64,000 bases of DNA, taken from positions 868,001 through 932,000 of the forward strand of contig JAEUBA010000002.1 in NCBI GenBank assembly GCA_018257865.1, read 5' to 3'. Position 1 is the stretch's first letter; every line of letters starts with the position of its first letter. Both the position numbers and the translations under genes were made by a program. The stretch is from Stereocaulon alpinum. Its lineage: Eukaryota > Ascomycota > Lecanoromycetes > Lecanorales > Stereocaulaceae. The notes under the pieces are model-generated. The model searched no databases and was not told where the DNA came from. It saw nothing but the letters and a program-made list of their open reading frames with translations. Below, in pieces: positions 1 through 12,063 of this stretch.

Positions 1-285
1 CGGGAAATGTACTGAAAGGCCGGAAGCATTGACTTGCAGATAGTCTGCAAGTCCCAATGGAAGGTCTGAGAGGCCAGAGCGGTTCTGGAATCTAACGACG
101 GTACAGTGCCTGCTATGACAGAGTCGTTGTCAAAGAATGAAGCTCGGTTCTTGTGTAGGAAAAGGTCAATAGCGTGGGAGAGTTCGACTGCCATGGTGAC
201 GAGGGATGAAGGGAAATTGGAAAGAACAACAGCACGCAAAGGAGCGAATGTTAGCAAGAAGGAATCGTCAGATACAAGTCAGAGA
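1..285 (-). CDS. Partial unknown ORF running off the left edge
   Basis: On the minus strand one frame stays open from just after a TGA near position 286 to the window edge, about 94 codons. The composition looks protein-like, with hydrophobic residues spaced through it (for example LSNFPSSLVTMAVELSHAIDL). The first methionine in the frame is at 192-194; the part before it could be the end of an exon whose intron lies upstream. No domain or family is recognised and the C-terminus lies outside the window. It may be the 5' or a middle part of a real gene, or chance. I base the call only on frame openness and composition. Confidence 0.3.
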
Positions 286-385
286 AATGTAGGTAGAGTA
301 CTGAAGAATGTCCGTCCACCGCATAAGGCGAATGGTAGTCATTGTATCTATGTAGGCCACATAGACCGCAGCAAGCCAGCCTAGT

Positions 386-2612
386 GGGGGCAGCAATGGT
401 GAAGCTTGGGGCGTAAGCAGCCAAGGGCGCCAACACAGCCGTGAATATAATTAAGGAACATAAATTGTCAACAGTCAACAGCAGGGTTTCTTTTTTGGGT
501 TGTTTCTGGTCGGAGGGTGGGATGTCATGTCAGTAAGTGGATTAAAAGTCATTTCCGTGTGTTGGTAAGGCGGAGAAGCAAAAATAGGCGCGGCGTGGTT
601 GGCGTTTCCTATTTTTGGCTCAACTAAGCTCAATTAAGCTCAATTAAGTCACGATGACTCACCTGTCTCGCTCGTCTAAGTTAGCGTGACCGGTGCGAAG
701 CCACTAACCCGAGTTGGTCATCTCCCGTAAACCTGCGACTGACGACTATGTTGCTAAATCGCTGAATGATACATAATCTATTATATACCCTTTTAGCTTC
801 TAATTCGTAGACGCCTTCTGAAACAGCCAAAAAGCGAGATTATGTCTACATTTCTTAACACTCACACATCTGAAATCCCGAATGTAGGCCCTGGCAATGT
901 AGCTCCTCTGACCTTTAGCTGATAGTAGAGGTACCTTGCCATGGACTATCCTATTCACAAATTGATCTGGCCCCTGATGGCGGTCGAATGATTAAGCTGC
1001 TTCTGTAATTTAATCTTCTACACGCTGTCTTTCTCAAGCTTCATTCGGGTTCTGAATGCAAATGTTCGATATGTGATTGATAGTCTTCCCAGGTAGAATA
1101 TCACGCTTCTGCGGGGCTACTCTGGCAGACAGGATGCTTCGGATAATGAACCCCAACTGCGGTGGTTATTGATAGAGATTCCGCTTTCGATGTCCAGTCT
1201 TGTCCTTCCCAATATTGAATGATACTCTTCACATCTGATAATCATGAATTTGCAGTCGACTTCTTCGAGATGTTTCTTTGTGAGTGCAGCTGACCGAGTA
1301 GATTGCTATTCAGGACCTAAAAGCCGTTCAACCTCTAGACATGCAGATAGCATTAACCACTACAGCTGCAACCTAGTATATTCGCCCAATCTTCAGGGAT
1401 GGAAAGCGCTGAACCTGGTCGAACGTCAATAAGGACGATGTGAACCTAGATACCTATGACTTGCCAAATCTTGTCTAAGCACAGGCCAGTGACTCAATTT
1501 GTTCTCTTGGAACGAGTGCGATGGAAGAGGAACACACCCTTTTCGACACGGAAACTCTTTGGCAAAGAGACTTCCACTCGCTCTGTTCCTGGCGATCCGA
1601 AATGTTGGGTAGAAGTCGACACTGGTACTGAGTCCAGTAATTGTTGGCCGACGCTAGTAACATTTTGCTTATCCCCAACACAAGTCACTTTCGCCGGCTG
1701 ACACCTACGTAGCGACCGCTCGCCTGAGGCTATCCCCCTCAGGAACTGATTGTGATCGTCTTAGCTGCGAATCGTGCTGGAAGGGTCTCGTCTTGCGAGC
1801 GAGACAGCGACAAGGTCATTCAAACACACAAGATATGCCTAACAGGAGCCTCAAATACCAGTGTACATACCAAAGCTTTCAACTCTTCCACCGCTATTTG
1901 GCACTCATGCGCGAATTACAGGTTGAGCCATCTGCTTGATCTCGCCAAATGAGGTAGTCAGAGTCACCCTTAGTCTGATGGCGACTATGATGACACAGGC
2001 GCCATCGACTGAACGAGCAGTCAAACAACCGGCGTCAGCGCATCATCCCTCCCTTTACTCCAGCTCATTGAAACAGGGCTTGAGGCTCGAATGGATAGCT
2101 ATCTACAGCTGCTATGTGCCCGAGGCAGCTGAATGTCTGCGCCGCTATATCGGTGGCCGAATGTGTATTGCTGTCTTACTGAATCCGGTGGCATGACGGC
2201 TGCTAGAGCCACTAGGCAGCTAGCAGCGTATGGGTCTCTTCCCTCCCTAACTCTGTCGCAGCTGGGCTCAGGAAATGAGATTATACTCGTATAATCGTTG
2301 GGAGTTGACGGGTTGGATTGCAACATCAAGCGCGGGCCATCTGAAGCTGTTGGAAGCGAGAGCGCGATTTTCGGTACTAGATCGGGGCCTAATAGCGCAG
2401 TGGTAGAAGCGGCCAACAAGGTTAAAACAAGAAATCTTCGAGATGACACGGGACAGGCCATCTTCAGTGTTCAGTCAGCAACGGTCACAGTGTGAGACAC
2501 TGGAAAAATTCGGTAGCACTCGGTCCTCTTATAGAACTCGAACGTATCGGTACATCTGGCGCGAATCGAGGAGCTATGCCTGTGGACGCGCCGATGTGTA
2601 TTAGATAGCATG
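386..2612. other. Sparse stretch without a convincing gene
   Basis: Only short ORFs occur on both strands and none shows a family motif. The best of them is a minus-strand 120-codon frame at 2099-2461 with a hydrophobic N-terminus resembling a signal peptide (FLVLTLLAASTTALL). It has a competing ORF on the other strand and I do not call it. A 10-bp unit (caaytaagct) is repeated three times at 621-650. No RNA gene was recognised. Confidence 0.5.
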
Positions 2613-3240
2613 CTAGCGAGGCAGTCTCGGACAATGTTCGCGCTTCAAAAAAAGCTCAGTCCTTGAACGCACTATCGTTCCTCCCCAGTGGGCTTCCCAC
2701 ATACAAAAGTAGCCTCTGCACCAACCTTGACTCTCATGCCTAGATTGAAGGCCTGTATATACAGCTCGATCGTCGATCAAACGCCGTAAAAACTCTATGC
2801 GCTTATCGAGCTGCAACTCTTCATACCCGCACTTCTGCCTAATACGACGCGAATTTGCCCCACAGTGAGAGAGAATCTTCAAAATCTGCTGACAGCCTTC
2901 GAGGACATATCTAATGCGAACCGCATCGAGCAGTGCCTGCCGATATTAATGTCCCCGAGTGAACCCTTCAAAAGGGTATAGAATAATTCTAATAACACTC
3001 GAAGAAGGATGTAGGAGAAAAGCAACAGTCCATACAAAACAACAAAGCCGACATACCAGTAACGAAAAGTAGACGAAAAGACCACCGGGACGTACAGCCC
3101 TCGACAAGCGCAGCTATCTAAATGTTGGAGGAATATGATGTTTCTGCAAAGAGTTCCACCAATTCTTGCTTTGCCTTGGGATATAACCATGCCTTCGGAT
3201 ACTCAATCCTTCCAAGACGTTGTTCTTGCTCGAGCCATTT
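2613..3240 (-). pseudogene. Orphan coding fragment downstream of the NLR gene
   Basis: Two minus-strand pieces read like real protein but do not join cleanly. The upstream piece (about 3240-3120) reads through ALGKWLEQEQRLGRIEYPKA and stops at SSNI. The downstream piece begins after a possible acceptor (CGGCAG) near 2952 and reads about 110 codons, including EGCQQILKILSHCGANSRR and ELQLDKRIEFLRRLIDDRA, ending at 2613. The helical, leucine- and arginine-rich second piece resembles N-terminal helical bundles found near fungal NLR genes, but I cannot name the family. No donor in phase with the first piece was found, so it may be a relic. It lies directly downstream of the NLR on the same strand. 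Confidence 0.3.
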
Positions 3241-3428
3241 TCCAAGAGCTTGTGTACTTGTACTATTCCTCCATTGCCTACTTTCCGTAGCCTATAATTC
3301 CAGCTGACGACCCTACTGGATTCTCTAGCTACATTCCCAGACCGAAGTCCCATTTAACGCTGTGCAATGCTCTTTCTTCTGTTACGGCAAATCCGTCACC
3401 CCTTGTAGATCTCTTCCTCCTTAAACAG

Positions 3429-6400
3429 TCAATGCCAGCCCCCTAATCGCGTACGAGCATTGCGCGGACGAAAGCGTTGGAGGTCAGAGTCGCGCTTATA
3501 AAGACTGAAAAAACCGGTTGGTAAGGAGCCACCCACTGAGGCTGCAGCGACGTGACTGGCTACAACGAGGGCGTCAGGCACTGAGGGAGGATCATCGAAA
3601 ACGTCTTCTCCATTGCTGCTCCCGAGCCCAGCGTCAAGCAATGCTTCGATAACGGATGCGTCCTGTCTGATATATGCACAGCGAAGGAGATCCTGTCCAG
3701 TGTCAAGGAACTTGGGGTCTGCACCATATTGGAGCAGTAAGCGGACGAGAGCGGCACTTTGATGACATACGCAGAATCTAAGAAGACTCCACTTGAAGCG
3801 ACTTTGGGGTTCCGCCGCCGTTGTCCAAAACATAATTTCGCCATTGGCGTTAGCTCCCAGTTCAAGCAGGGTCCTCGCAAGTTGTAGGCGTACTTCATCG
3901 CTGGGGGTCCTCTCTACCAGCACCTGAGCAAGAGGTGTCATATCGGCCAACACATCTAGATCTTCAATTGTCTCGATATAAAGCAAAATCCTGCCGTTCA
4001 GCATGTCAACTGGGTAGCCCAAGCCGACAAGGAGTCTTATTGTATGTTCATGGTCCGCATCTTGAATGCCAGTGTCGAAATTGCATGTAGCTACGGCTAG
4101 GTGCAGAAGATCGGGATGCTTTTCTCGGCGTTGCTTAGCCGATTTGAATCGGTGAGCAACATATTCGGGGAAATTCATGGCAACAGCTAATCTTAGGACT
4201 TTACTGTCATGATCCTCTGAATAACCTCTATATGCAAACTCTTTCAAGGACTGTCCTTTCTGCTGGCCAACAAACCAGTCAAGTCCAATGTTGCCCTTTA
4301 CCAGCATGGAGGCTCCGAGATTGTTCACGACAACTTCAACTGCTTCCCAGGACTCGTTACTATGCGCTCCATAAGTCTCCACACTTCTCTTCACAGCACA
4401 TCTGGCGTATGCGAACACATCTTTCTTGATACTCGACACCCATTCATCGCCCGAATTTGCACACGATCTCACAAGAAAGTCGAATCCATTCTCCTTCGAT
4501 ATGAGAGGAGAAACCTCTCGAAGCCCGATATCCTGCAGCGGTCTTTGGATGAACTCTTTGACCGTTTGATGAATGAATTGCACAACTAAACTCGATGACT
4601 CATCCTCTGTCGCGGCATCCGGATTGCTGATTGAGACTACCTCCAGGAGCCCACCGCTGCGACTCATTAGCCGGCTCCTTTGCAGGTAGGTCTCCTCGCT
4701 CAACCGTATTGCGGCCTGTGTTGAAAGTTCCCTAAGGTGGCCTTCTAAAGCAAGCGTGTCTTGGTCATGGGTAGCGTTCAGTGTGATATAATTCACATCC
4801 AAGGTAGCTAGGAGAACGTGCAAAGGGAGCTGTACCAGGCTACACAAAACTGTCTGTAGCATGATGTAGGCTTCGGAAGTATACTCTGGTTCGATCCTCC
4901 GCAATGTGTCAGCGTAGAGCTCTTTCAATTCCTGTGGTAGAGCGTTGACCTGTTCCTCCAGAGCCGGGTACGGTGTGCCGTCCCGGATACCCTTCGACAG
5001 TAGGTCTACAACCAGCCTGACCCAAATGAAAACCCCCAAAGCCTTCTCAGCCACCAAGTCTACGACGCGACGCCGCCCAGCTTGATCAACTGGTTCCCAG
5101 GCATCTTGTCTGCCGGGCTCCAGTCGGGCTTTGATGTAAGTACTTATGTCCTGGCGAGTATGCTCATGAATGGCAAAGCTCGGGCAATACCCAAAATGTT
5201 GTTTGAACACTGTCCAAGGTCTGCTGGCTAAGCACAGCTTCAGTCTGATACGACTTCCATCAGCTTTACTGACAAACTTCTTTAGGAATGACGCAAGCAA
5301 GTCATTGTCGCCGTGATGCTCGTCCAGAGCGTCCAGGAAGAGGAATAGCTGTAATGGATGCTCGCGTTGTTCAACAATAGAGAGCAATGCGTTTTTAAGC
5401 GTTCCACTATCCCAATGTGGTTTTCTTGTTCTCTGTGAGCGTACAAGTTCAAGATATTGGGGAATGATGAACCGTAAAAGGGTTGGAACCTGACCCAGGA
5501 TCGAGTAGAGAAGTTCCTGCAGCATTCCTCCAAGCGTCTTTTGCACGTCTGAGCCTCGATTGTGGAAGAAGTAAGCCGCAAATATCCAGCTAGGATGACC
5601 ATTCGAAGCCAGGAGCTCCTCCATTTTTCGATCACGCATCGCGAATTTCATCAGCGTGGATTTCCCTGAGCCCGGCCTCCCCCGAATCCAGTATATTGGC
5701 TGATTCTTCGAACTCTCCTCGCTTAGCCATTCAGAGAAAGAGACGACCGATGGATCAAAAAGCCAATGGAATGTTTTCTCATGAGCTTCATGAACCTCGA
5801 CAATACGCGCCCGTGTCATCTTGTCGTTCAGGCTATTTAAACAATCTATTGATCTTTAGAGATGCAGTCACCCCAAGGCGGTTATTCCGAGACTGACCTT
5901 CTCGATCTTGCGAAGGTATCTCTGCTACGAAGACTTAGCTACGAAGCTCCCGACTGCGTGTAGTCCCTATCTTGATACGCAAAGAATATTGTACTTACTG
6001 TTATGAGAACTGGCAAGCTCTAACCATCGCCTTAGCTGAGCGCTTACTCGCTTGAATCCTACATCATTGGGGCTTCCGAATTTAGTCATGTTGCTGTGGT
6101 TAGCTGGGATGCTGCCCACTTCCTCTTTTCCATCGCCAATCCTCGCTGAATCGGCATTGACAACCTGCATCGTCGTCAGCAAGACTTTGGTAGAATGGTC
6201 GAGACGGAGGATCATGGGGCTCTGTTACGGACAAAAGTGTGAAGAATTGCGAGTTTCCTTGTCTCCTTTTCCTCACGGAAGGAGTATATGGCTATGTTGT
6301 ATTTCAGCAACGTCTGTGCAAAGCTTGCTCCTATTCTCTCCAATGTCTCCGAGTTTCTTTCTAGCCCTTGTAAAAGCTTTATATTTGGGCGTTTGCTGAG

Positions 6401-7568
6401 GATGACTGTGAGCTGGTAGGCTATTTTCCCTAGCGAAGCTGATTTGGACCCACGATGGGGAGTCCCCAGAAAGCACACTGCATAAGCAGCAGGACATATC
6501 TCCTTAAGCCGGGTGCCAATTGTCATGCTCGATTGATTCAAGGCCTAAGAGGAGGTACAAGGGTCAGAAACGCCACATATTCTTCCGGCCAGTCTCAATG
6601 ACAATGCAGGTGCAAACTTGGCCGCAACTTCATGAACTTGGGAGTGGACACTCTCTCAGTCCGAAAAGTTTGCTATCATACAAATGAGATGCTTGAATTG
6701 TAGCCGAGGGTGGTGCCGAAAGAGTTGATCTTTAGACCAAGAGAAAGTACAAAATATTTTTGCCTACTCTGATCATCGTGAAAGATAATACAAAGGGAAA
6801 AGGCTCGAAACAAGTGCACGAAACCCAGTTCTACCCCCAGAAACATGAGATTGGGACTACTCACATCTTTAACAATGATACCCCCAAGGCTATGGACCAC
6901 GAAGATGATAGGGATTGCTTGCTATTTCGTAGCAGGTTAGTCCTGTGAGCTACATAACCAACTTGATGGCAATACAAGAAGAGTGGCGAATGAGTCAAAG
7001 AACGCTAGTTGGTTGGGTGAAAAGCATGGTCATTACAGCAAACAGGACGCAGTGGTCCAGATTTGGTTCAGACTGATGTCCCATATTCGTAAACGCTCTG
7101 GTGTGTCATTGCTATATTCCCTCGGACGGGCTCTACCATCTATGAGCAAAAAGACTTACTTCCTCAGCACTTTGGCGCATATCAGCTATGTCCGAAAGCA
7201 AGCTCTGAGCATGCTGATGTATAGTGTTCTTTGATGCCGAAGTGAAGAAGCCGTCAACGTCTGCGTCGTACCCGAAGGTGAATATCCTTGCATCCGGTGT
7301 GACAGAGGGCAGCAGTTCCTGTGGCCAGAAGACCGATCCACTGCCAGATTCTTTGTTTGATAATCCATTGGCATCATGTAGTTCCCCTCCCGTACCACCA
7401 GCGGTCCAAGTCTTTTGAGGATGTCCGAAAAGGCCGTGGACGAAGATGATGCTGTCGAGCGGTCAGCTTGGAGCCTTTGCTGAGGATGCACAAAGTGATG
7501 GCTAACTGCGCAGTCACGTTCCCATCTGGGGGTGAGTAGAGCTCGCTGAGCCCGTGACGACTAATCAT
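3429..7568 (-). CDS. STAND/NLR protein: SesB-type alpha/beta hydrolase, NACHT, ankyrin repeats
   Basis: Six exons (7568-7507, 7451-7160, 6921-6865, 6544-6233, 6164-5999, 5845-3429) join in phase to 1101 residues. Residues about 20-290 form a SesB-like lipase domain: IIFVHGLFGHPQKTW, FGYDADVDGFF, the nucleophile elbow VHSLGG and FLGTPHRGS, then NADSARIGD before the linker. A NACHT NTPase follows, with Walker A GRPGSGKST (about 352-360) and a Walker B-like LFLFLDALDE (about 463-472). The C-terminus has at least three ankyrin-like units such as LLLQYGADPKF. In characterised fungal NLRs the N-terminal domain is the effector, NACHT oligomerises, and the repeats sense a ligand, acting in non-self recognition or cell death; that role here is inferred from architecture. 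The elbow has Val where Gly is usual, but the serine is kept. The first intron uses a GTTAGC donor. No premature stop is seen. Confidence 0.9.
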
Positions 7569-8139
7569 GACTCTCTTTTAACGCCAGAATCTTGCTGGCA
7601 TCGTCAAGGTCAACAATACTACGTGTAGACGATTTGCAGCCTTAGAAAGATAGACCCCTGTCCAAGCCGCTGAGGCTCTTTTCCAGCGCTATCATTTGGT
7701 TGGAGCTTTGGGGGCGGGCCATCCTAAACCGCGTAAACTTGAAGAGGTAAGTGGGGTGCCTTTGCAAGGTCTAGAATCTCTGTCATTTCGATTAGGCAGC
7801 CGTTCTCAGATTACCCTGAGATCAGCGCTAAAGTTTTGACAGAGCTTTACCCAACTCCCTGCCAACTGCGCAGCAGAAGGCGAAGGTCTCCAATCGCAAC
7901 CCTCGAAGACAGTGGTAAATGGCTTCGTTCTAAGGGATCGGCCCTTGAACACACCCTTATTCCATGGAAGCTAACGGTGCCAAGCCCGCAAAGGTCAGGG
8001 CTACATCATAGAAGTCGCCTAACGTTTCCAGGTATGGAGCTGAGCAAGCACCAATTGTTGCGTACTTTTTACTTAGCACCTGATAATACATCCACTTCCA
8101 TATTGCCAGCCCGAATAACTTTAGTTCTCCTATCGCACT
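7569..8139. other. No confident gene
   Basis: A plus-strand stretch at 7655-7757 reads ALFQRYHLVGALGAGHPKP before a consensus GTAAGT. Another frame of the same bases is equally open, so neither is supported. The region probably includes the promoter of the minus-strand NLR gene that starts at 7568. Confidence 0.4.
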
Positions 8140-9000
8140 GACATCACAAGGCAACCACGATATTCCTGGCAGAACCATCCTCTACTGCACCTCAAACGTC
8201 TCCTGCGCTGTTCGAAGTCTCTTCCCACAACATACGGCTCAGACGCAGCAACATGTCTTCCTTCAGCCATCGCCTCGGGCAAAAAAACTCTCATAACAAC
8301 CTTACTGACCTCATGGCCCTTCCTGCAATTCCCTATCCATGATCTGATACTGATACTGATACTATCACGGCTTTTCTCTGGGGAATACCCGTATAGCAAC
8401 GGATTTTTCGCCATTGGTTTTTGATGGGCTATCCGTGCAGATCTCGAGTGCTCCATTGATGTTGATGGAGTCGAGTACACTAGCGCCTGTCATGTTCTCG
8501 AACGCTGCGTTCAAGTCGTTGATAATTGTTCTGTTGTTGTAGTCGAAGTTCTTGTGCGAGGCAGTGGTGATAACTCCTTAGCCGACTACCACGCTGAGAT
8601 GGATGGCGTCGCTAGAGCCTCCGCCCCAGACGAGGAGGGGTTTGCCGGTTATTTCGGCGTTCAGTAAAGAGCCCTCGAGCGCTGGGAAATCAGCTTGAAA
8701 TGTGCCGCGAGCTGCAGTTGAAAGACACAGTGGTAGGACACAGACTTGCTCAACAGAAATAATGTTGGGGGTTCTGTATGCTAAGCACGCCTGCAAGATG
8801 ATCACGATCGCTTTTGTTGAACAGAAAGGCAGAGCTGCCGACCTCGACGACCTCGCCTATAAGGTCTAGGCCAAGGACAGTAGAATTGAATAGGTGAAAG
8901 TGGTAAGATCCCTGGATCTTTCAACCGATGGGTTGATTGCCACTGCACCATTCTAACAAACTACGACCTCGTTCGCACGAGGAGAGGTATAATGTGCGGT
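8140..9000 (-). pseudogene. Decayed zinc-type alcohol dehydrogenase / enoyl reductase (MDR family)
   Basis: Reading the minus strand from 9000 down gives the fungal medium-chain dehydrogenase pattern in order, but in broken frames. First comes a GroES-like start (PRANEVVV, a stop, NGAVAINP). Then LGLDLIGEVVEVGSS, a stop, VCVLPLCLSTAA, the nucleotide-binding piece LLVWGGGSSDAIHLSV, VITTASHKNFDYNN, and a C-terminal LPEAMAEGRHVAASEPYVVG. Two in-frame stops, a shortened Rossmann loop and frame changes show it is inactive. The order and spacing match a full-length protein of about 340 residues, so it decayed in place rather than being a fragment. The stop in the first segment looks like AAG to TAG, a transversion, so ordinary decay is more likely than RIP. 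Such enzymes often act in secondary metabolism; that is only family knowledge. Confidence 0.7.
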
Positions 9001-9522
9001 TTTTACTGCAAGAAGAGTCATCTATTCTGCTGTTAGCCATGCTGGTGTCTTGGGAGATATTTTATGCTTATTAAAGGCAGTTGGCTGTAGAAGCGTGGAA
9101 AGCATTGATTGAGCTTCCGGTGCCCAAGAGCTTGAGATCCTAGCGATGGAGAAGGGCCCTTGTTTTATGCGAAACTTCATGCAGAGCGATTGTTCATAGT
9201 CCGGCCTCCTCAAAACGCGACATCTTGGACTAAGTTGATAAAGAGGTCCTGTTAAGAGTCACGTCCTACATCCTGCAGACTTGAACCATTTATGCGCCTC
9301 AGGAGCATTATCCTTCCGCCTACGTTGTCGTCAAATCAAGACTCTGCACTGGCCTTAGATATATCGCGTCTAAAATTTGGCCAATACCTAGAAGCCGCTA
9401 TCGAAGTACCCTAGACTGATGAGGTTATCAATCACATGGAGATGGAGACGCTCTGAATATCGAACGTCCATGTACAGAATAGATTGAGGCTCTCATATGT
9501 GAATACTGCCTACATCCAGGAC
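9001..9522. other. Intergenic, nothing recognised
   Basis: Short ORFs only. This stretch includes the 3' flank of SRP72, whose stop codon is at 9523. Confidence 0.5.
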
Positions 9523-11647
9523 TCATTTCTTTGCCTTTTTCTTTTTCCCTTTTCCTTGTCCACCTCCTTTTTCAGGAGCCTTGATGACCCCATCTGTCCC
9601 AGTAGTCTTGCCTTCAGCAGGCTTCTCATTACTAACACCTCCCTGAGTCTTCTCCGCCGCCCTTTGCCGTCCCTTCCTACCCTTCGGTCGATAAGTGGAC
9701 CGATCCCTGAGTGGTAGCCATCGTTCCGGATCGGGTGTCTTGGAAGGGTCATAATCCTTTGGTAGCTTTGAATTACGTATGCGCTTTTTAGCTGGCTTGG
9801 GCTTTTCGTCGAGAGCACGTTTACGAGTTGTGGTAGTGGCGGACGGCAGAGAAGTTATGCCAGCCTCTTCCAGGGCAGCAACGTCAATTCCGGCTATGAG
9901 GCGTGGTACAGGCGTCAACGTGTCCGCGTCAGCAGCAACCTTTTCGGGGGATGTAAGTGCATGTGCAGCGACACGGCCGGCTGTGGCGAACTTGGAAGCC
10001 GAATCTTGATTGTGCAAGGTGTCGAAGATATCACGGGCAATGGCTTGATGTTCCGGATCTGATGAAGTGAGGAGTGAAAGCCCAGAAGCTCGAAGAAGCG
10101 ATGTAGGTGGTTTTGATCTATGCCGCCAGTAGGAAGCGGCTTTTGCGAGAACGGTTTTGATCTGTGATCTGCGGGCTTGCTGGGTGTACAGAGAAACTTG
10201 GAGGGCGACGAGGCCTGGTGCAAACAGGACATCTTGATCAGTGGGAGTGCCAGATTCGGAAAGATGTTTCATAAGAGACTCGAGAACAGTCACAGCAGAG
10301 CCATGATTGTTAGTCAGCACATAGAGCTGGATGATGGTCATAGTCAGGCCAATGTCTTTCGGTCGCTTCTCAAGCAATGGCTGGATCTGCTTCAATCCGA
10401 GCTTTGCAAGCTGACTTTGTGCGTGAGCGGCAGCATTGAGGACGGAGATGTTGTTGACATGCAATGACGTAGTTGGCAAGGAATGTGAGAGGAGGTTATT
10501 CGTAGCCTTTATGACACCACTGGACTTTGAAACTAACAGATCTAAGGCCAACCCATTTTGTTGCATACGTTCCGCCTGGAGCTTGAAGAGATTATTTGTC
10601 TTTGGCAGCGTCTCTGTACTGTGGAAGAGCCTGTGCGATAGGTACGGATTCGAGGTTGTCGGTGATGCAGCCAGCTTGTTGTTCCGAGCAATTTGCCGTG
10701 TGGATACATCTGGGATTCTAGGGAGACGTCAGCGATTACCCTCGGTTTTCACATCAATGCATTCTCCATACTCTTGAAGTGAAACTTCTGAAGCCAGCCG
10801 TTCAGCCTCCTTAGTCTTTCCAAGCTTGCTGAGTACATAAAGTTGTTGCACGCTAATTGGCAAGAGCTCTGCTGCCTTTTCTTGGTCCGTGAACTCGTCA
10901 AGGGCGTTACAGAGATCTAACAGTCCACAATTAGCCCCGCACGAAGTCCAGAAGAACAATACCAACCTTTTGCTCTTTTCAACAACACCTCACCTTGCCC
11001 AAGCTCCCCTTTCGCTATTGAACCGCATGCTGCATTGTACGCCGTTTCAAAAGCCTCCAGATCCTCTCTTCCCGGCTTCTTCTTCGAGACCAAATCTCCT
11101 TGTCTTGTCCATTCCAATTGTGCATCCGTGGCCCCACTATTAATCCTCAGGTCACTTTCTTCACCCTCTGCTGCAGCCTGGCTTCCCGCCAATTCCTTGT
11201 AGAGAACTGCCGCGTCCGCGAAGTCTTCAGATCGATATGACTACACCACACGACTTGTAAGTACCTCTCCCACGACTGATACCCTTCCTCGCGTGACCGT
11301 ATTAAAGAGAGGATACACACAGCCTGAGCCTCGACATGCTTCGCCCCCCTTCCATTTATAATCCCTCTGGCAGCATCCTTTGCTTTTTCGAGTTCCCCAA
11401 TTCTGTACAAGGCATATGCTCTTTCAACACCGGCTCTCTCCTTTAACCTATCCCCACTTTCTTCAAGCACGCGCAGCGCATCATCATAGCGGTCCAATTT
11501 CAACAAAGCAACAACCTTGACATGTTGTGTTTCAAAGTCATTCCTCGAGGCCTTGAGAGAGGCGTTGCAGGCCTGGAGAACCTCTTCATGATCGGTGACG
11601 GTTGTGCGTTGGAGGAGTGCGGAGAGGGGTTTAGTGGCGGTGGTCAT
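9523..11647 (-). CDS. srp72: Signal recognition particle subunit SRP72
   Basis: SRP72 is the largest protein of the signal recognition particle. It binds 7SL/SRP RNA with SRP68 and is needed for co-translational targeting to the endoplasmic reticulum. The product is assembled from about four exons on the minus strand. The N-terminal part is a TPR-type helical array (for example LKLDRYDDALRVLEESGDRL and AYALYRIGELEKAKDAA). The diagnostic SRP72 RNA-binding motif lies near the C-terminus: LPKDYDPSKTPDPERWLPLR followed by DRSTYRPKGRKGRQ. The protein ends in a lysine-rich tail, as in other SRP72 proteins. A GTGTGT donor with a TGTAG acceptor at about 11332-11237 joins EAQA to YRSEDFADAAVLYKEL. The exon borders around 10720 and 10600 are approximate. 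The start at 11647 (MTTATKPLSALL) is the first methionine of the repeat region and fits family length. Confidence 0.95.
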
Positions 11648-12063
11648 GGCTGAAGAGCCTCTGATGTTGTGTGATCGAATTCGATAGAAGTTATTTCCCC
11701 ATGGTTTATGAGTCCCATATATTGTCTACGCAAGATTGATTGTTGGAATGACCGAATCGTGAGAATGTATTCAACGTTGAGAACTTGATAACTCCGCAAT
11801 TAGCTCTATCAAAACTCGCTTAGCTACGCCAAATGCGAATGAGCCCAGCCAAATTCAGAGAAAACTCTATGACACCGCTTACACACAGGCATTTCCGCAC
11901 CGAAGAATTCAGTAAATCATGAGCAATGGCCGATAGAAATCGAAAGCCTAATATCTGGAGTTGGGGAATCCCTCACGGCGCTTACATGGCCAAACGCCCT
12001 ACCAATGCTATCGAAAGTACATGAGACTTTGAAGCTATTCACCAACAGAGAGCAGATACTTCT
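11648..12063. other. Intergenic between SRP72 and ATP23
   Basis: About 415 bp with no supported ORF. It contains the SRP72 promoter and the ATP23 3' end. No distinct motif was seen. Confidence 0.5.

Noticed and set aside
33..52. Short palindrome ACTTGCAGA...TCTGCAAGT near the left edge
   Set aside because: It lies inside an open reading frame and can be explained by codon content. There are no flanking repeats.
2388..2460. tRNA-like stretch containing GCGCAGTGGTAGAAGCG
   Set aside because: The D-arm-like string is suggestive, but no acceptor stem pairs and no TTCRA-type T-loop follows at the right distance.
2099..2461. Minus-strand 120-codon frame with a signal-peptide-like start
   Set aside because: It competes with a plus-strand frame and has no motif or paired cysteines. 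Hydrophobic composition alone is weak evidence.
7655..7757. Plus-strand stretch ending in GTAAGT that looks like an exon
   Set aside because: A second frame of the same bases is equally open and no acceptor-bounded partner exon with family features was found.
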